This document shows, in pieces, positions 57,601-64,000 of a stretch of DNA of 64,000 nucleotides. The position numbers and the translations under genes were made by a program. Under the pieces are notes generated by a model. It saw nothing but the letters and a program-made list of their open reading frames with translations. It searched no databases and was not told the origin of the DNA. How positions within the stretch are numbered: the stretch's first letter is position 1; each line of letters opens with the position of its first letter. Source of the stretch: Ianthella basta (lineage: Eukaryota > Porifera > Demospongiae > Verongiida > Ianthellidae). The stretch spans positions 394,001 to 458,000 of the forward strand of contig OZ025884.1 of the NCBI GenBank assembly GCA_964019415.1, written 5' to 3'.

Positions 57601-60600
57601 GGCAGTATGGACTCAGAAACTGTGGCCAAGTACAACCTCATTGTTACAACATTTGGCACCATGCTTCAGCTACAGCGACGTTTGCAGCGTTACAACCATC
57701 GTCGCTTTACACACATTTTCATTGATGAGGGAGCTCAAGCTCGTGAACCGGAGACTCTTGGAGCATTCTGTCATGCTGACCCTGACACAAAGATAGTCAT
57801 TGCAGGAGATCACAAGCAGGTACTGTAGGGAATGTCAAGTTGTGTGTGTGTGTGCGTGTGTGTACGTGTGCTGTGTGTAGACTGGTACACGGTATGTGAA
57901 TTAGCCTGGCTGGATGCTGGATTCACCTGGAAGCACTCTATTTGCCACCTGAATTTGCACTGGACCAAAACTTGCCTATGTATACCTTCACCAGCTGAAT
58001 CTAGTTAAAACCAGTTACACAGTGTGTATCAGTCATCTGTGCAAATTTAATGCAATCATCTTGGACCCATTAATGTCAGAGATTTGTACAGTACCTTGGA
58101 AATTAGTGCTTTTCTAAAATGGGTACTTGCGTCTTTACAAGGCTTGATGAATTACCAGATTTCCAATACGTAAAGTTTTCCTGTTGTGTACATGTACATA
58201 CGTATGTATACGTATGTGCATACTGTGAACTCTGCATGATGTTTATGCTTTTTTGTTGCATGTACTCTTGCAGGTTGGACCACAAACTACTGTATTGGGC
58301 CGAAAGGCTCGAGATAATGGCTTCACTGTTTCACTAGTTGCTCGACTCCATGAACTGTACAGCCATGAAGATTTGAATAAAGTTGCCGATCCGTACCAAG
58401 CTGTTATGCTTACCAACCACAGGTCCCATCCTTCCATTTTGTGCCTTCCCAACAGCCTTTTCTATGACTGCAGTTTGCAGGTGAATATATATGTACTCTA
58501 TCCTATGTATTGCTTGGCTACAGTACATCATCTTGTGTATGATAGGTATGGGTATGTCATGCACCTAGTGCTACGTAACCATCAGCCATGATAGTAGTAT
58601 TGCTCCATTAACAGCACTTGCTGCACTAACTGCACTTGCATGCTTCTACTCTATCAGTGTACTTACAAACTTCTGCAGGCTTCTTCAAAGAGCAAATTAC
58701 ATCCTGATTATAAGAACTCTCTTCATTTCGTGTGCACCTATCTGGACGACTTCAGCCCTGATAGAGATTGGCACAAGGATGAGGTTTACAATAGACAAGT
58801 TTGGAAGGAAGTAAAAGCTGCTGGAGAGTGGGTGGAAAAGTTCATTGATGATGAGAACTGGCCTGAAGTAGAGTGGGGTAAAAAGGAGCTCAGTACACTC
58901 TGTGTGGTGGTGCCGAACAAACATGTGGTGAGTTTGTGAACTGCATGCATGCTATATTGACACAGCTACCATGTACAGTATAATGACCACTCAGCACTCA
59001 GGCACTTCACGCCCTTGAGCTTCGTACCCTAAATCTCGCATACATCACTTGCATAGGCGACATTTAACTATTACTTACTTCACACACCATGCAAGTATGG
59101 AGTGGAGTGTTCATTTTCAAGTGTAGGCAACACAGATAAGAAATTGTTCAAGGTGTGGGGCCAGCATGTATAGAATATTGGCATTGTTTACTCTTGAAGC
59201 AAAGGGATAAGATTAACAGTTATGGCCCTGATTCTGATCAGACACATCCCCTATTGGCCTTCAGACCATATTTAGTCCCCTCCATTACACTCTTGTTGTG
59301 GCTATGCTTGAGATTCTTCTGTATGTACGTACTACTGCATGCAGTGATGAACTCATATGTATCTAGTGCCTGTATTTCAGTACAATTCTGAAAGATTGAA
59401 AGCTAAAAACCTTTGCATGAGATAGCGGTTTTAATGAGTCATAGTCATACACGAACTGTATTATATATACGCATAGCAGTGTTTTCCCAGGAAAGAAAAA
59501 TGCGGGAGGGGGGGATAGCAAGATGGAATGCGCTGTATCGTGCACCATGTGTATTGTAGTATGCGGCAGTATAGTGGCTATGTCATGGTTGTGAGCAGTT
59601 GTATGCAGTGCATCAGATGTTCACATGCGCCACTGTGGCATGATGGGCTGTGCTAATGGTGCAAAATGGAATGTATGCAATGCTGAAGACCAGGAGAATA
59701 AGAAACTGCTATGGAAACAAAATATAGGAAAGTGGTCAAAGATGGATTTGAACCTTAAAATTTTGATTGTCAGTCCACGATACTAACTCCAATGCTACCA
59801 AAGAGGCGACAAAGCTAATGTAAGCGATGTTATTTCTGTATCTTGTAATGGACATATCTTGCACTTAGCAATGACTCCCATCACTGAGACCAATTCTCTA
59901 TCTGCTGAAAGCTATCTATAGGGAGGCGCTGCGCCCTGGTACCCTCCTTTAGGGGAAACCCTGCGTATAGGCTTCCATGCATGCATGCACAAAGCAGTAG
60001 CTAGCTACCAAGATATGTTCGAATTGCAATGATTCAGCGTCATGTCTTCTCTGTACCTGTAGGAGAGACAGTGGAGAAGTTATGCTCGACGGTACAATGA
60101 TGAGCATGGCATAAAGAGTGATACTGAAGGCTTGGGAGCTGTCACCTGCACTGTGGCATACGAAATACAAGGTTCATACATACATATGTAGACAACTAGG
60201 TCACATAGTGTGTGTGGTTAACAATTTGCCAGTCTAGACTTTAATCATATCTGTCCCTTATTCTGTTCGCAGGTCGTGAGTTTCGAGCTATTTTCATCTG
60301 CACAAGTGAGGCTGTGGATGAAAACTGTGCCACAAGAGACCCTGTCAAAAGTCTATGTGACCAGTATGTCTTCAACACTGTCATCACACGGGCATGCTCA
60401 CTAGTTGTAGCCATTGGGAATCCCTTTCGGCTGATGAAGATTGAGGAAATGAGAGGCCGAGAAGATGTTGCTGTTGTAACATCTTCAGGTAAAATGAAGA
60501 AGTGCTGGCAGACATTTGTCTTTCATTGTCTTCAGTGCAAGTCTTTGCTCCTGACTAAGGAGTTAATGTATGTACGACAAGCTCAACCAGCAAAGGCATC

Positions 60601-63600
60601 TGAGCAAAGACAGAGCCTGTCAAACCTTGAGAATATTATGTTCAGAGAAGCAAGAAAGGGCCTTAATATGCTTTCCAAAGCTCCAGATGACTTTGGTGAC
60701 AGTATTGTGCAGGCATACAATGATAGCTTTGCAGAGAAGAATAGAAAGTTGGCCCTAGCTAGCAATACCAAGCAGGGCACTTTGGAGTGGACAGCTTGGA
60801 AATCAGACCCTGAACATCCTAAGCAAGAAGCAGTAGCTTGCAAAGGTACTCCTTATCGCTTGTGGCAGAACAAACAAAATCTGTGCACTACAGTCCCAAT
60901 TGACCCTGCATACAAGACGTCATACCTCATTGTAGGTGTGCAGAACAGAAGGTGTGCATTTGATGGTGCTCTAGTTGCAATCGAAGTCATAAATGAGGAG
61001 TCAAGACATGCAAAGGTTGTGGATGTATTGGAACAAGGTTCTGTCCAGCCCATGATCTGTGTGGTTGATAGCTTTGATCCCACTATGTTCATTCCTGTGG
61101 ACAAGAAGAGCCCTAGGCTAATCAACCTACCCCATGTTCCCAAAGCTCTGATAAAAAGTGACAGTAGTGATGATGAGTTCTCTAAGAAATTCCGAAAGAA
61201 TCAGGAACAAAAAGCACCTTATGTCATTTGCTTTGACCCGTTGCACCTTAAGCATGGTACAGTTCCCAAGATCAGTCACATCATTCCAAGAGACGTGGCT
61301 CAACATCTCCTGTTTGTGGTACATCCAATGAAGTGGGCATCTAATAAGCTGTATCCTTTAGGGGCTGTTGTAGCAGTTCTGCCAAAGGGGAGCTCCGAGC
61401 TGTATTCCTGCAAAGTTTTGTCCATTGAGCACCAGGTTCCTGACCTTGATGGTGATGATACGTCAGACCCTGAGCAATACAAATTTCATGGGTTGAAAAT
61501 GCCCCTGAAGGAGGACCTCCATGCTGTCTACGCTGATGCCATTGGGATTGTGTCAAGAGGAGGCCACTCCAGTTTGGCTCTGTCAGTGATTGAATTTGAG
61601 GACAGCTATGAAGTTGGCATTCACATTTGCAATGCAGCTGACTTGGTATCTACATCGCATGAGTTTCATGGACATGAGAACTACACATTCGATCGCTGGA
61701 CTGCCATGTTTGGCCAGTGCCAGGAAGAGATAGTGTACTGTGCTGCCCTCCCTCATGGTGTTGAACAAGATTTGGTGAAGGCACTAGAATTCACTCCTGA
61801 TGCTGCACGAAGGAGTATCACTTTAAAGGTGAAAGTGTCAGCAACTGAACACGTTAAGCTAGTAGAAGCAGTTACCTCCAGACAAGTTCTCAGAATGCCT
61901 GATTGTATGGATTTGGAAGTAGAAACAATCGATTTAGTGGAGTCCACTGTGCAGTGTGCCATAATGCTGGACTTGCCTTCCCTTGAGGAGATAATGGCAA
62001 CTATCTTGCAAAGTAATATGCAAGGAGAGAGTATGAAACTTAGTGAAGAACTGCAAGATGAAATAGACAAATCAAAACTCCCTATTTGGGATTTGCTGAC
62101 AGTATTGTATGCTGTAGCTGATGAAGTGTGTTCTGAACGACAAGGTCACAGAGGCTACCCTGAGCTGCAACAGACACAGCAAGCATTCCTGTACCCAGAA
62201 GCATGGAAGATAATCCACGAGCTAACCATCTTCGCAAGCAGGGTAGCAGCAGATCAAATCGGAGAGACTCTCATCTTCCGTCAAAGAATGCCCTTGCTGG
62301 CTCAGTGCCCACCACTTGAGGAGAGGATTAAATTAATTGCTGATATGAATTTCTATTCCATCTTGAAACAGTTTCATTTATTTCAAGAGCTTGGACTACC
62401 ACGCCTACATTTTGTAGTACCTACATTTCAAGTAAGGCAAGTCCAGGAAGTTATTTGCACAAGATCGCACTACAGGAAGCTGATTAGAGCGTTAAAGAGA
62501 GTTGATGTAGCAGCTGTTCGGCAACTCTTGATGCAGCCTCATCATTATCCTCAGCTAAGTGTGTTGGAGACAATGATTAAGGAAGCACTTCCAAGAGAGG
62601 AGTATGTGGTGAAGAGGATTTCTTCGAAGAGTAAAAAGGCAGACACGTCACAGCACCCTGTTGCAGAGCTACTTGAGAATGCTGGTGGGAAGCACCACGG
62701 CTTACGAGCTGTAGTGGCTCCTTATACCTCTCCTTTAGAAAGCATCTTTGACATCTATGTTCAGTACATGCTTACCAGAGCTATACAGGATTCAGAATTG
62801 GCTTCTACCAAGACAGGACAGGGGGAAGACCAAGGAGAGGAATTGGGTCATCTGGACGCCTTGCAAGGTCCTGAGGTCCAATCCCTCCACAAAATGGCCA
62901 GGTTGTGCAGCATTGCTTTGGCTAATGCCAGACACTATGAGTCATCTATGACCTCTGTGGACCTGGCTGTGTATGCCCAGCATTCCTCCATCTGTGTAGA
63001 AGCCTTTATAAAGGGGATGGAAGATGAGACTATTCAGCTCTGTTATCCTGCTCCTGGCCTGCAGGGTATTGTTTCCATACAAACAATCAAAACCAAACTT
63101 GTCACAAAGTCAGACAAAGCAATCAGTGCAGTGTACACTGCTAAAGTGACTTGTATCGGTGGCCTCTGTGTTGCAACAGATCTCAAGTACACACTGCATG
63201 AAAAGAAGGAAGGAGGAGGTCTTGAGCCAATGGTGGTATTCTACCAGGAAGACAAGCATCTGGCTAGATGTAGCATTGTGCCAGAGTATGTGTCTCCTAC
63301 TGTATCGTTATCCACTGAAAGTGTGCATTTAGCGATGCAATTTTTACAGAACACCACAGAAGAGGCTGCAAGTAAGCTGATAAGAAGGCTCAAGGATGAA
63401 CAGCGATATCCATCCGCTGACACTGTCCTGGAAGAGGCAGATGCACCTGTACCAGATGAAGGTCCTCCTCGTGAGCTTATTCAAGAAGCTCCATTTTACA
63501 TTCTCAATGCACCATTCCATCTCCAGACTGGCCAAGTGGTGAAGGTCTGGCTGAGAACAGATGTGAATGAGTATGTCCTTACACCTAAGCCACAGCTGGT

Positions 63601-64000
63601 TGAGCTGAACCAAGATGTGCGTATTTGCCTTGAGCACAACTCGAACATCCAGGCATGTTTCACTCAATGTGCTTTTGCTGACTCCTCCACACTTCAGTAT
63701 TCCTCACGGGAAATATATTTCAGGATTTGGGAGGAACTAGTTCGTGCTGAGGCTGCCACAAACAGTGTTGGTGGCAAAGAACAGTTCCTTTTCAAAGATT
63801 TTGAGTTGAACTTCAGTGGTTTTTGTATCCCAGCAGATAGCACCAGCAGTGACTATTATTGTCCTGTAGGAGACATCACAGCCAAGCTTCCAAAAGACTT
63901 TCTGGCCAACAGGCAAGATATCTTTCCCATTGAACAGGGCTGCTTTGCCTGCATACGGTTTGATGTGGAGCTAAAGGAACAAGAGGACCGTGATCTCCTG
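38815..64000 (+). CDS. HELZ2-like gene 2 with CARD-like and CCCH N-terminus (3' end outside window)
   Basis: Nineteen exons are modelled, all in phase with GT-AG sites: 38815-38842, 39366-39634, 49372-50367, 50467-50526, 50613-50701, 50789-51041, 51570-51792, 51878-51966, 52028-52163, 52272-52393, 52499-52664, 53029-53348, 53420-53467, 56546-56682, 56754-57819, 58274-58480, 58679-58927, 60063-60171 and 60273 to the window end. The last six match gene 1 exon for exon (137, 1066, 207, 249 and 109 bases versus 137, 1051, 201, 249 and 109). Order: CARD-like domain, helical domain, linker, Cys/His zinc modules, helicase 1, RNB-like; helicase 2 is expected beyond 64000. Weak points: the join 39634/49372 spans a 9.7-kb transposon-rich intron, and an in-frame TGA at 49720-49722 must be spliced out or is a real stop. 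Confidence 0.75.
40186..40193 (+). promoter_or_regulatory. TATA box upstream of DDE transposase gene
   Basis: TATAAATA lies about 100 bases before the first in-frame ATG (40294), preceded by CCATTGGC (40162-40169) and GCCAATGA (40079-40086), CCAAT-type elements. A plausible core promoter by sequence only. Confidence 0.45.
40294..42750 (+). CDS. Intron-containing DDE transposase (DDE_3/Tc1-mariner-like)
   Basis: Exons: about 40414-40687, 40761-40985, 41064-about 41999, 42069-42414 and about 42476-42750. The N-terminus has an acidic block (SDSDDDDDSDWEASG) and a helix-turn-helix-like TATAYHMSESTVRNL. The catalytic domain has the first Asp in FIYHDESVFKANDA, KGKGKGIMISDFVEEYG, then GENYEGYWTCEMLLSNLRKA, the second Asp in LCWIFDQSSGHNAF and the Glu in FHPELNPIERCWGRAK, giving a complete D-D-E set. 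A frame change between 41770 and 41860 needs either a very short intron or an indel. An in-frame TGA at 40396-40398 separates an upstream ATG (40294) from the start at 40414. It sits in intron 2 of gene 2. No matching TIRs were found, so host capture is possible but unproved. Confidence 0.75.
42751..44707. other. Stretch without a recognised gene
   Basis: Includes a GC-rich segment at 43540-43640 (ATGACGTCA, GCTCCGCCCC) that looks promoter-like but has no gene after it. A 109-codon frame at 43264-43593 has no family resemblance. Nothing else seen. Confidence 0.5.
44708..45575 (-). pseudogene. 3' fragment of a restriction-endonuclease-type retroelement
   Basis: On the minus strand a 221-codon frame (45373-44708) has a Cys/His cluster (HACQQCGTPVDCLGTHGLHC) followed by the core KRPDGATVLPWRSGRILVWD then ATCPDTFAPSH. 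The R-P-D-G...W-D-A-T-C arrangement is the restriction-like endonuclease signature found at the C-terminus of some non-LTR pol proteins, where it nicks the target. An upstream frame (45575-45342) is a decayed continuation. The reverse transcriptase part is missing, consistent with 5' truncation at insertion. It is related in plan to, but different in sequence from, the element at 20037-23199. Confidence 0.65.
45752..47990 (-). mobile_element. 5'-truncated APE-type LINE
   Basis: Minus strand, 5' to 3': a remnant of the endonuclease C-terminus around 47985-47830 (SLTTYFLVGKVARKQVIDVK) with a frameshift; a linker frame 47822-47451 (WWNEEVKSAVRKKEVLYRRL); the reverse transcriptase 47439-46363 with TRKAPGICGIVPEMSK, DWKNAVIVPVYKKGS, FRAGRGWNDQIFVVKQ, AFVDLEKAYDSV, GVRQGCTPCPWLFNVF and LLFADDMVVMSE; and a C-terminal frame 46372-45752 with KYLGVIISSDG and GKRPRGRPRMRWTD. 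The catalytic FADD is intact, but frame changes near 46370 and 47450 and the missing endonuclease make it inactive. RTE-like or Jockey-like affinity is suspected, not established. It lies antisense in intron 2 of gene 2, right after the fragment at 44708-45575. Confidence 0.8.
48312..48506. repeat. Foldback element, about 66-bp arms
   Basis: 48312-48378 (GTGAGTGACAAGGGCTCGAA and on) returns as a nearly exact reverse complement at 48441-48506, with about 60 bases between. No coding capacity. It would form a long hairpin in the gene 2 pre-mRNA. Confidence 0.9.
48788..48948. mobile_element. Foldback MITE with 7-8-bp target duplication
   Basis: Arms of about 55 bp, GTAGTCTATCGAGCTAGACC at the left and its reverse complement at the right, differ by a few substitutions. 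ACGCTCT(G) is found directly on both sides (48781-48788 and 48949-48956), as expected for a hAT-type insertion. Confidence 0.85.
49372..50367 (+). CDS. Gene 2, linker and helical domain exon with in-frame TGA
   Basis: After TATTTGCAG the exon begins in phase 0: VKPGNSQVSSTPSDMETEDK, then a nuclear-localisation-like SKRPHRKRPSS, then about 270 helical residues with no family I recognise (DLTQCLKIYTALLKSKHVEP, WLNTSLLHFFISLSSPGSDG, LFDMSYAALIFFDVHQLFWP). A TGA at 49720-49722 falls in frame and the same frame continues on both sides. Removing 49708-49752, a 45-base GT...AG stretch ending TTTCACAG, would restore continuity in phase; the stronger-looking donor at 49719 would break the frame. If the stop is used, the product is a short CARD-linker protein. 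Confidence 0.65.
50467..53467 (+). CDS. Gene 2, linker and Cys/His zinc-module exons
   Basis: Ten in-phase exons of 48-320 bases. The first half is charged and Pro-rich (PKKRRRRVLERKETRE is a strong basic cluster; VPLPFDEPVDVPTAP). The second half has three Cys/His groups: CWQCLEQLSGKM...HTCKEKGH (exon 52272-52393), CKMETCPYYPNCFEGDMCQL then AH (52499-52664) and HLNTCRDPTACSFPHHYLEA in 53029-53348. The last two look like CCCH RNA-binding fingers, as in the N-terminus of HELZ2. The final small exon 53420-53467 (TWFLAELKRAATPQKK) ends in phase 0, matching the acceptor at 56546. Gene 1 should have equivalents left of base 1. Confidence 0.75.
52720..52752. repeat. (CAAT)n microsatellite
   Basis: About seven copies of a tetranucleotide in the intron 52665-53028. 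Confidence 0.9.
52791..52910. repeat. Foldback repeat in gene 2 intron
   Basis: AACAGTTCTAAGCAGAAAAT at the left matches the reverse complement at the right (ending 52910), continuing inward through TAGCTAGTTCACATC; an inner hairpin (GTACTAGACAGTT/AACTGTCTAG...GTAC) fills the centre. 120 bp in all. Confidence 0.9.
53468..54900. other. Gene 2 intron, left part: nothing recognised
   Basis: No coding sequence or repeat recognised with confidence. A short repeated motif (GCGAATGAAACGCACGTCAA and related GCACATTTGTGCGACGAG) around 54330-54420 is noted only. Confidence 0.5.
55044..55088 (-). ncRNA. Hammerhead ribozyme motif, left arm of palindrome
   Basis: Exact mirror of the motif at 55336-55380, read on the minus strand: GCCACA, CTGATGA, GCCC-CAACTA-GGGC, GAAA, CAGCTG, TC, TGTGGC. 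Confidence 0.8.
55336..55380 (+). ncRNA. Hammerhead ribozyme motif, right arm of palindrome
   Basis: Stem I GCCACA (55336-55341) pairs perfectly with TGTGGC (55375-55380). Core CTGATGA (55342-55348), stem II GCCC/GGGC closed by CAACTA, then GAAA (55363-55366). Stem III is only CAGCTG, a self-complementary hexamer with no loop, followed by TC; cleavage would be after the GTC at 55374. Such minimal stem III motifs are known to act mainly as dimers, as in Penelope-like elements and retrozymes. All invariant core bases are present. Confidence 0.82.
55524..56545. other. Gene 2 intron, right part: nothing recognised
   Basis: No coding sequence recognised. The end of the intron (GCTTTTGCAATTTTCAG) is a good acceptor for the exon at 56546. 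Confidence 0.55.
56546..60420 (+). CDS. Gene 2, helicase 1 block
   Basis: Same module and exon structure as gene 1: MGPLPKEVLCERNGCLSETL opens exon 56546-56682, which is preceded by an acceptor and so is probably internal despite its ATG. Walker A is GPFGAGKT (about 57357-57380), motif II FIDEGAQ (57719-57740), motif III KIVIAGDHKQV at 57819, then NHRSHPSILCLPN in exon 58274-58480, motif V split at 60171/60273 (VAYEIQG then REFRAIFI), and motif VI NTVITRACSLVVAIGNP. All nucleotide-binding residues are intact. Relative to gene 1 there are a 5-residue insertion before Walker A and a 2-residue insertion in the third exon. Confidence 0.88.
58928..60062. other. Intron of gene 2 without other features
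   Basis: 1.1 kb between helicase exons, the counterpart of gene 1 intron 7371-8667 but with unrelated content: no foldback repeat and no recognised element. Confidence 0.6.
60273..64000 (+). CDS. Gene 2, RNB-like block (runs off window)
   Basis: Open without a stop for 1,242 codons to the window edge, collinear with the long exon of gene 1. Landmarks: PIDPAYKTSYLIVGVQNRRC, FIPVDKKSPR, DAIGIVSRGGHSSLALSVIE (about 61530-61590), YEVGIHICNAADLV, then APYTSPLESIFDIYVQYMLT (about 62715-62775). As in gene 1, the four Asp expected for an RNase II/R active site and the Arg pair of the TSPIRRY motif are absent. Parts of this exon are almost identical to gene 1 (62983-63112 and 63547-63646), while others are strongly diverged (61801-62110). 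The exon should end shortly beyond 64000 at the position of gene 1 base 12692. Confidence 0.85.

Overview
The window looks like a piece of an invertebrate animal genome, most likely a sponge or another early-branching metazoan. Reasons: genes are split into many exons by short GT-AG introns, transposon load is heavy and mixed (Ty3/gypsy, piggyBac, APE-type and restriction-endonuclease-type LINEs, a DDE transposase gene, foldback MITEs), and simple repeats are long. The lineage is inference; no ribosomal or mitochondrial marker is present.

The backbone is a pair of same-strand genes for giant HELZ2-like proteins (SF1 helicase, RNase II/R-like RNB domain, second SF1 helicase). Gene 1 (4826-25780, + strand, 16 exons in the window, about 2,548 codons, N-terminus off the left edge) and gene 2 (38815 to beyond 64000, + strand, 19 exons modelled) share intron positions and phases across all exons that can be compared. 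Gene 2 also shows what should sit upstream of gene 1: a CARD/death-fold-like exon pair (38815-39634), a helical domain (49372-50367), a basic/acidic linker and a Cys/His-rich CCCH-type region (52272-53348), all joined in phase to the helicase block. Together these suggest a CARD-CCCH-helicase-RNB-helicase protein, an architecture that would suit an RNA-sensing or antiviral factor. In both copies the RNB catalytic aspartates appear to be lost.

Layout: 1-4677, decayed Ty3/gypsy element (- strand) with its 5' LTR; 4826-16927, gene 1 helicase 1, RNB and helicase 2; 16928-25466, a giant last intron holding a repeat copy split by a 7.3-kb piggyBac (17132-24435, TTAA on both sides), itself invaded by a TIR element and a restriction-endonuclease-type retroelement; 25467-25780, last exon of gene 1; 25.8-38.8 kb, an intergenic stretch with an orphan SF1-helicase tail exon (- strand), an IP3-receptor-like tail with a frameshift, microsatellites, a possible first exon, a small three-exon gene on the - strand, a seven-copy 135-bp satellite, a hammerhead-ribozyme-like motif and a MITE; 38.8-53.5 kb, N-terminal half of gene 2, whose 9.7-kb second intron holds an intron-containing DDE transposase gene and two LINE fragments; 53.5-56.5 kb, an intron with a perfect 623-bp palindrome carrying a hammerhead ribozyme motif on each strand; 56.5-64 kb, helicase 1 and RNB of gene 2.

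Exon joins were made by hand from splice sites, reading frame and the gene 1/gene 2 comparison. No database search was possible, so family names rest on recognised motifs.
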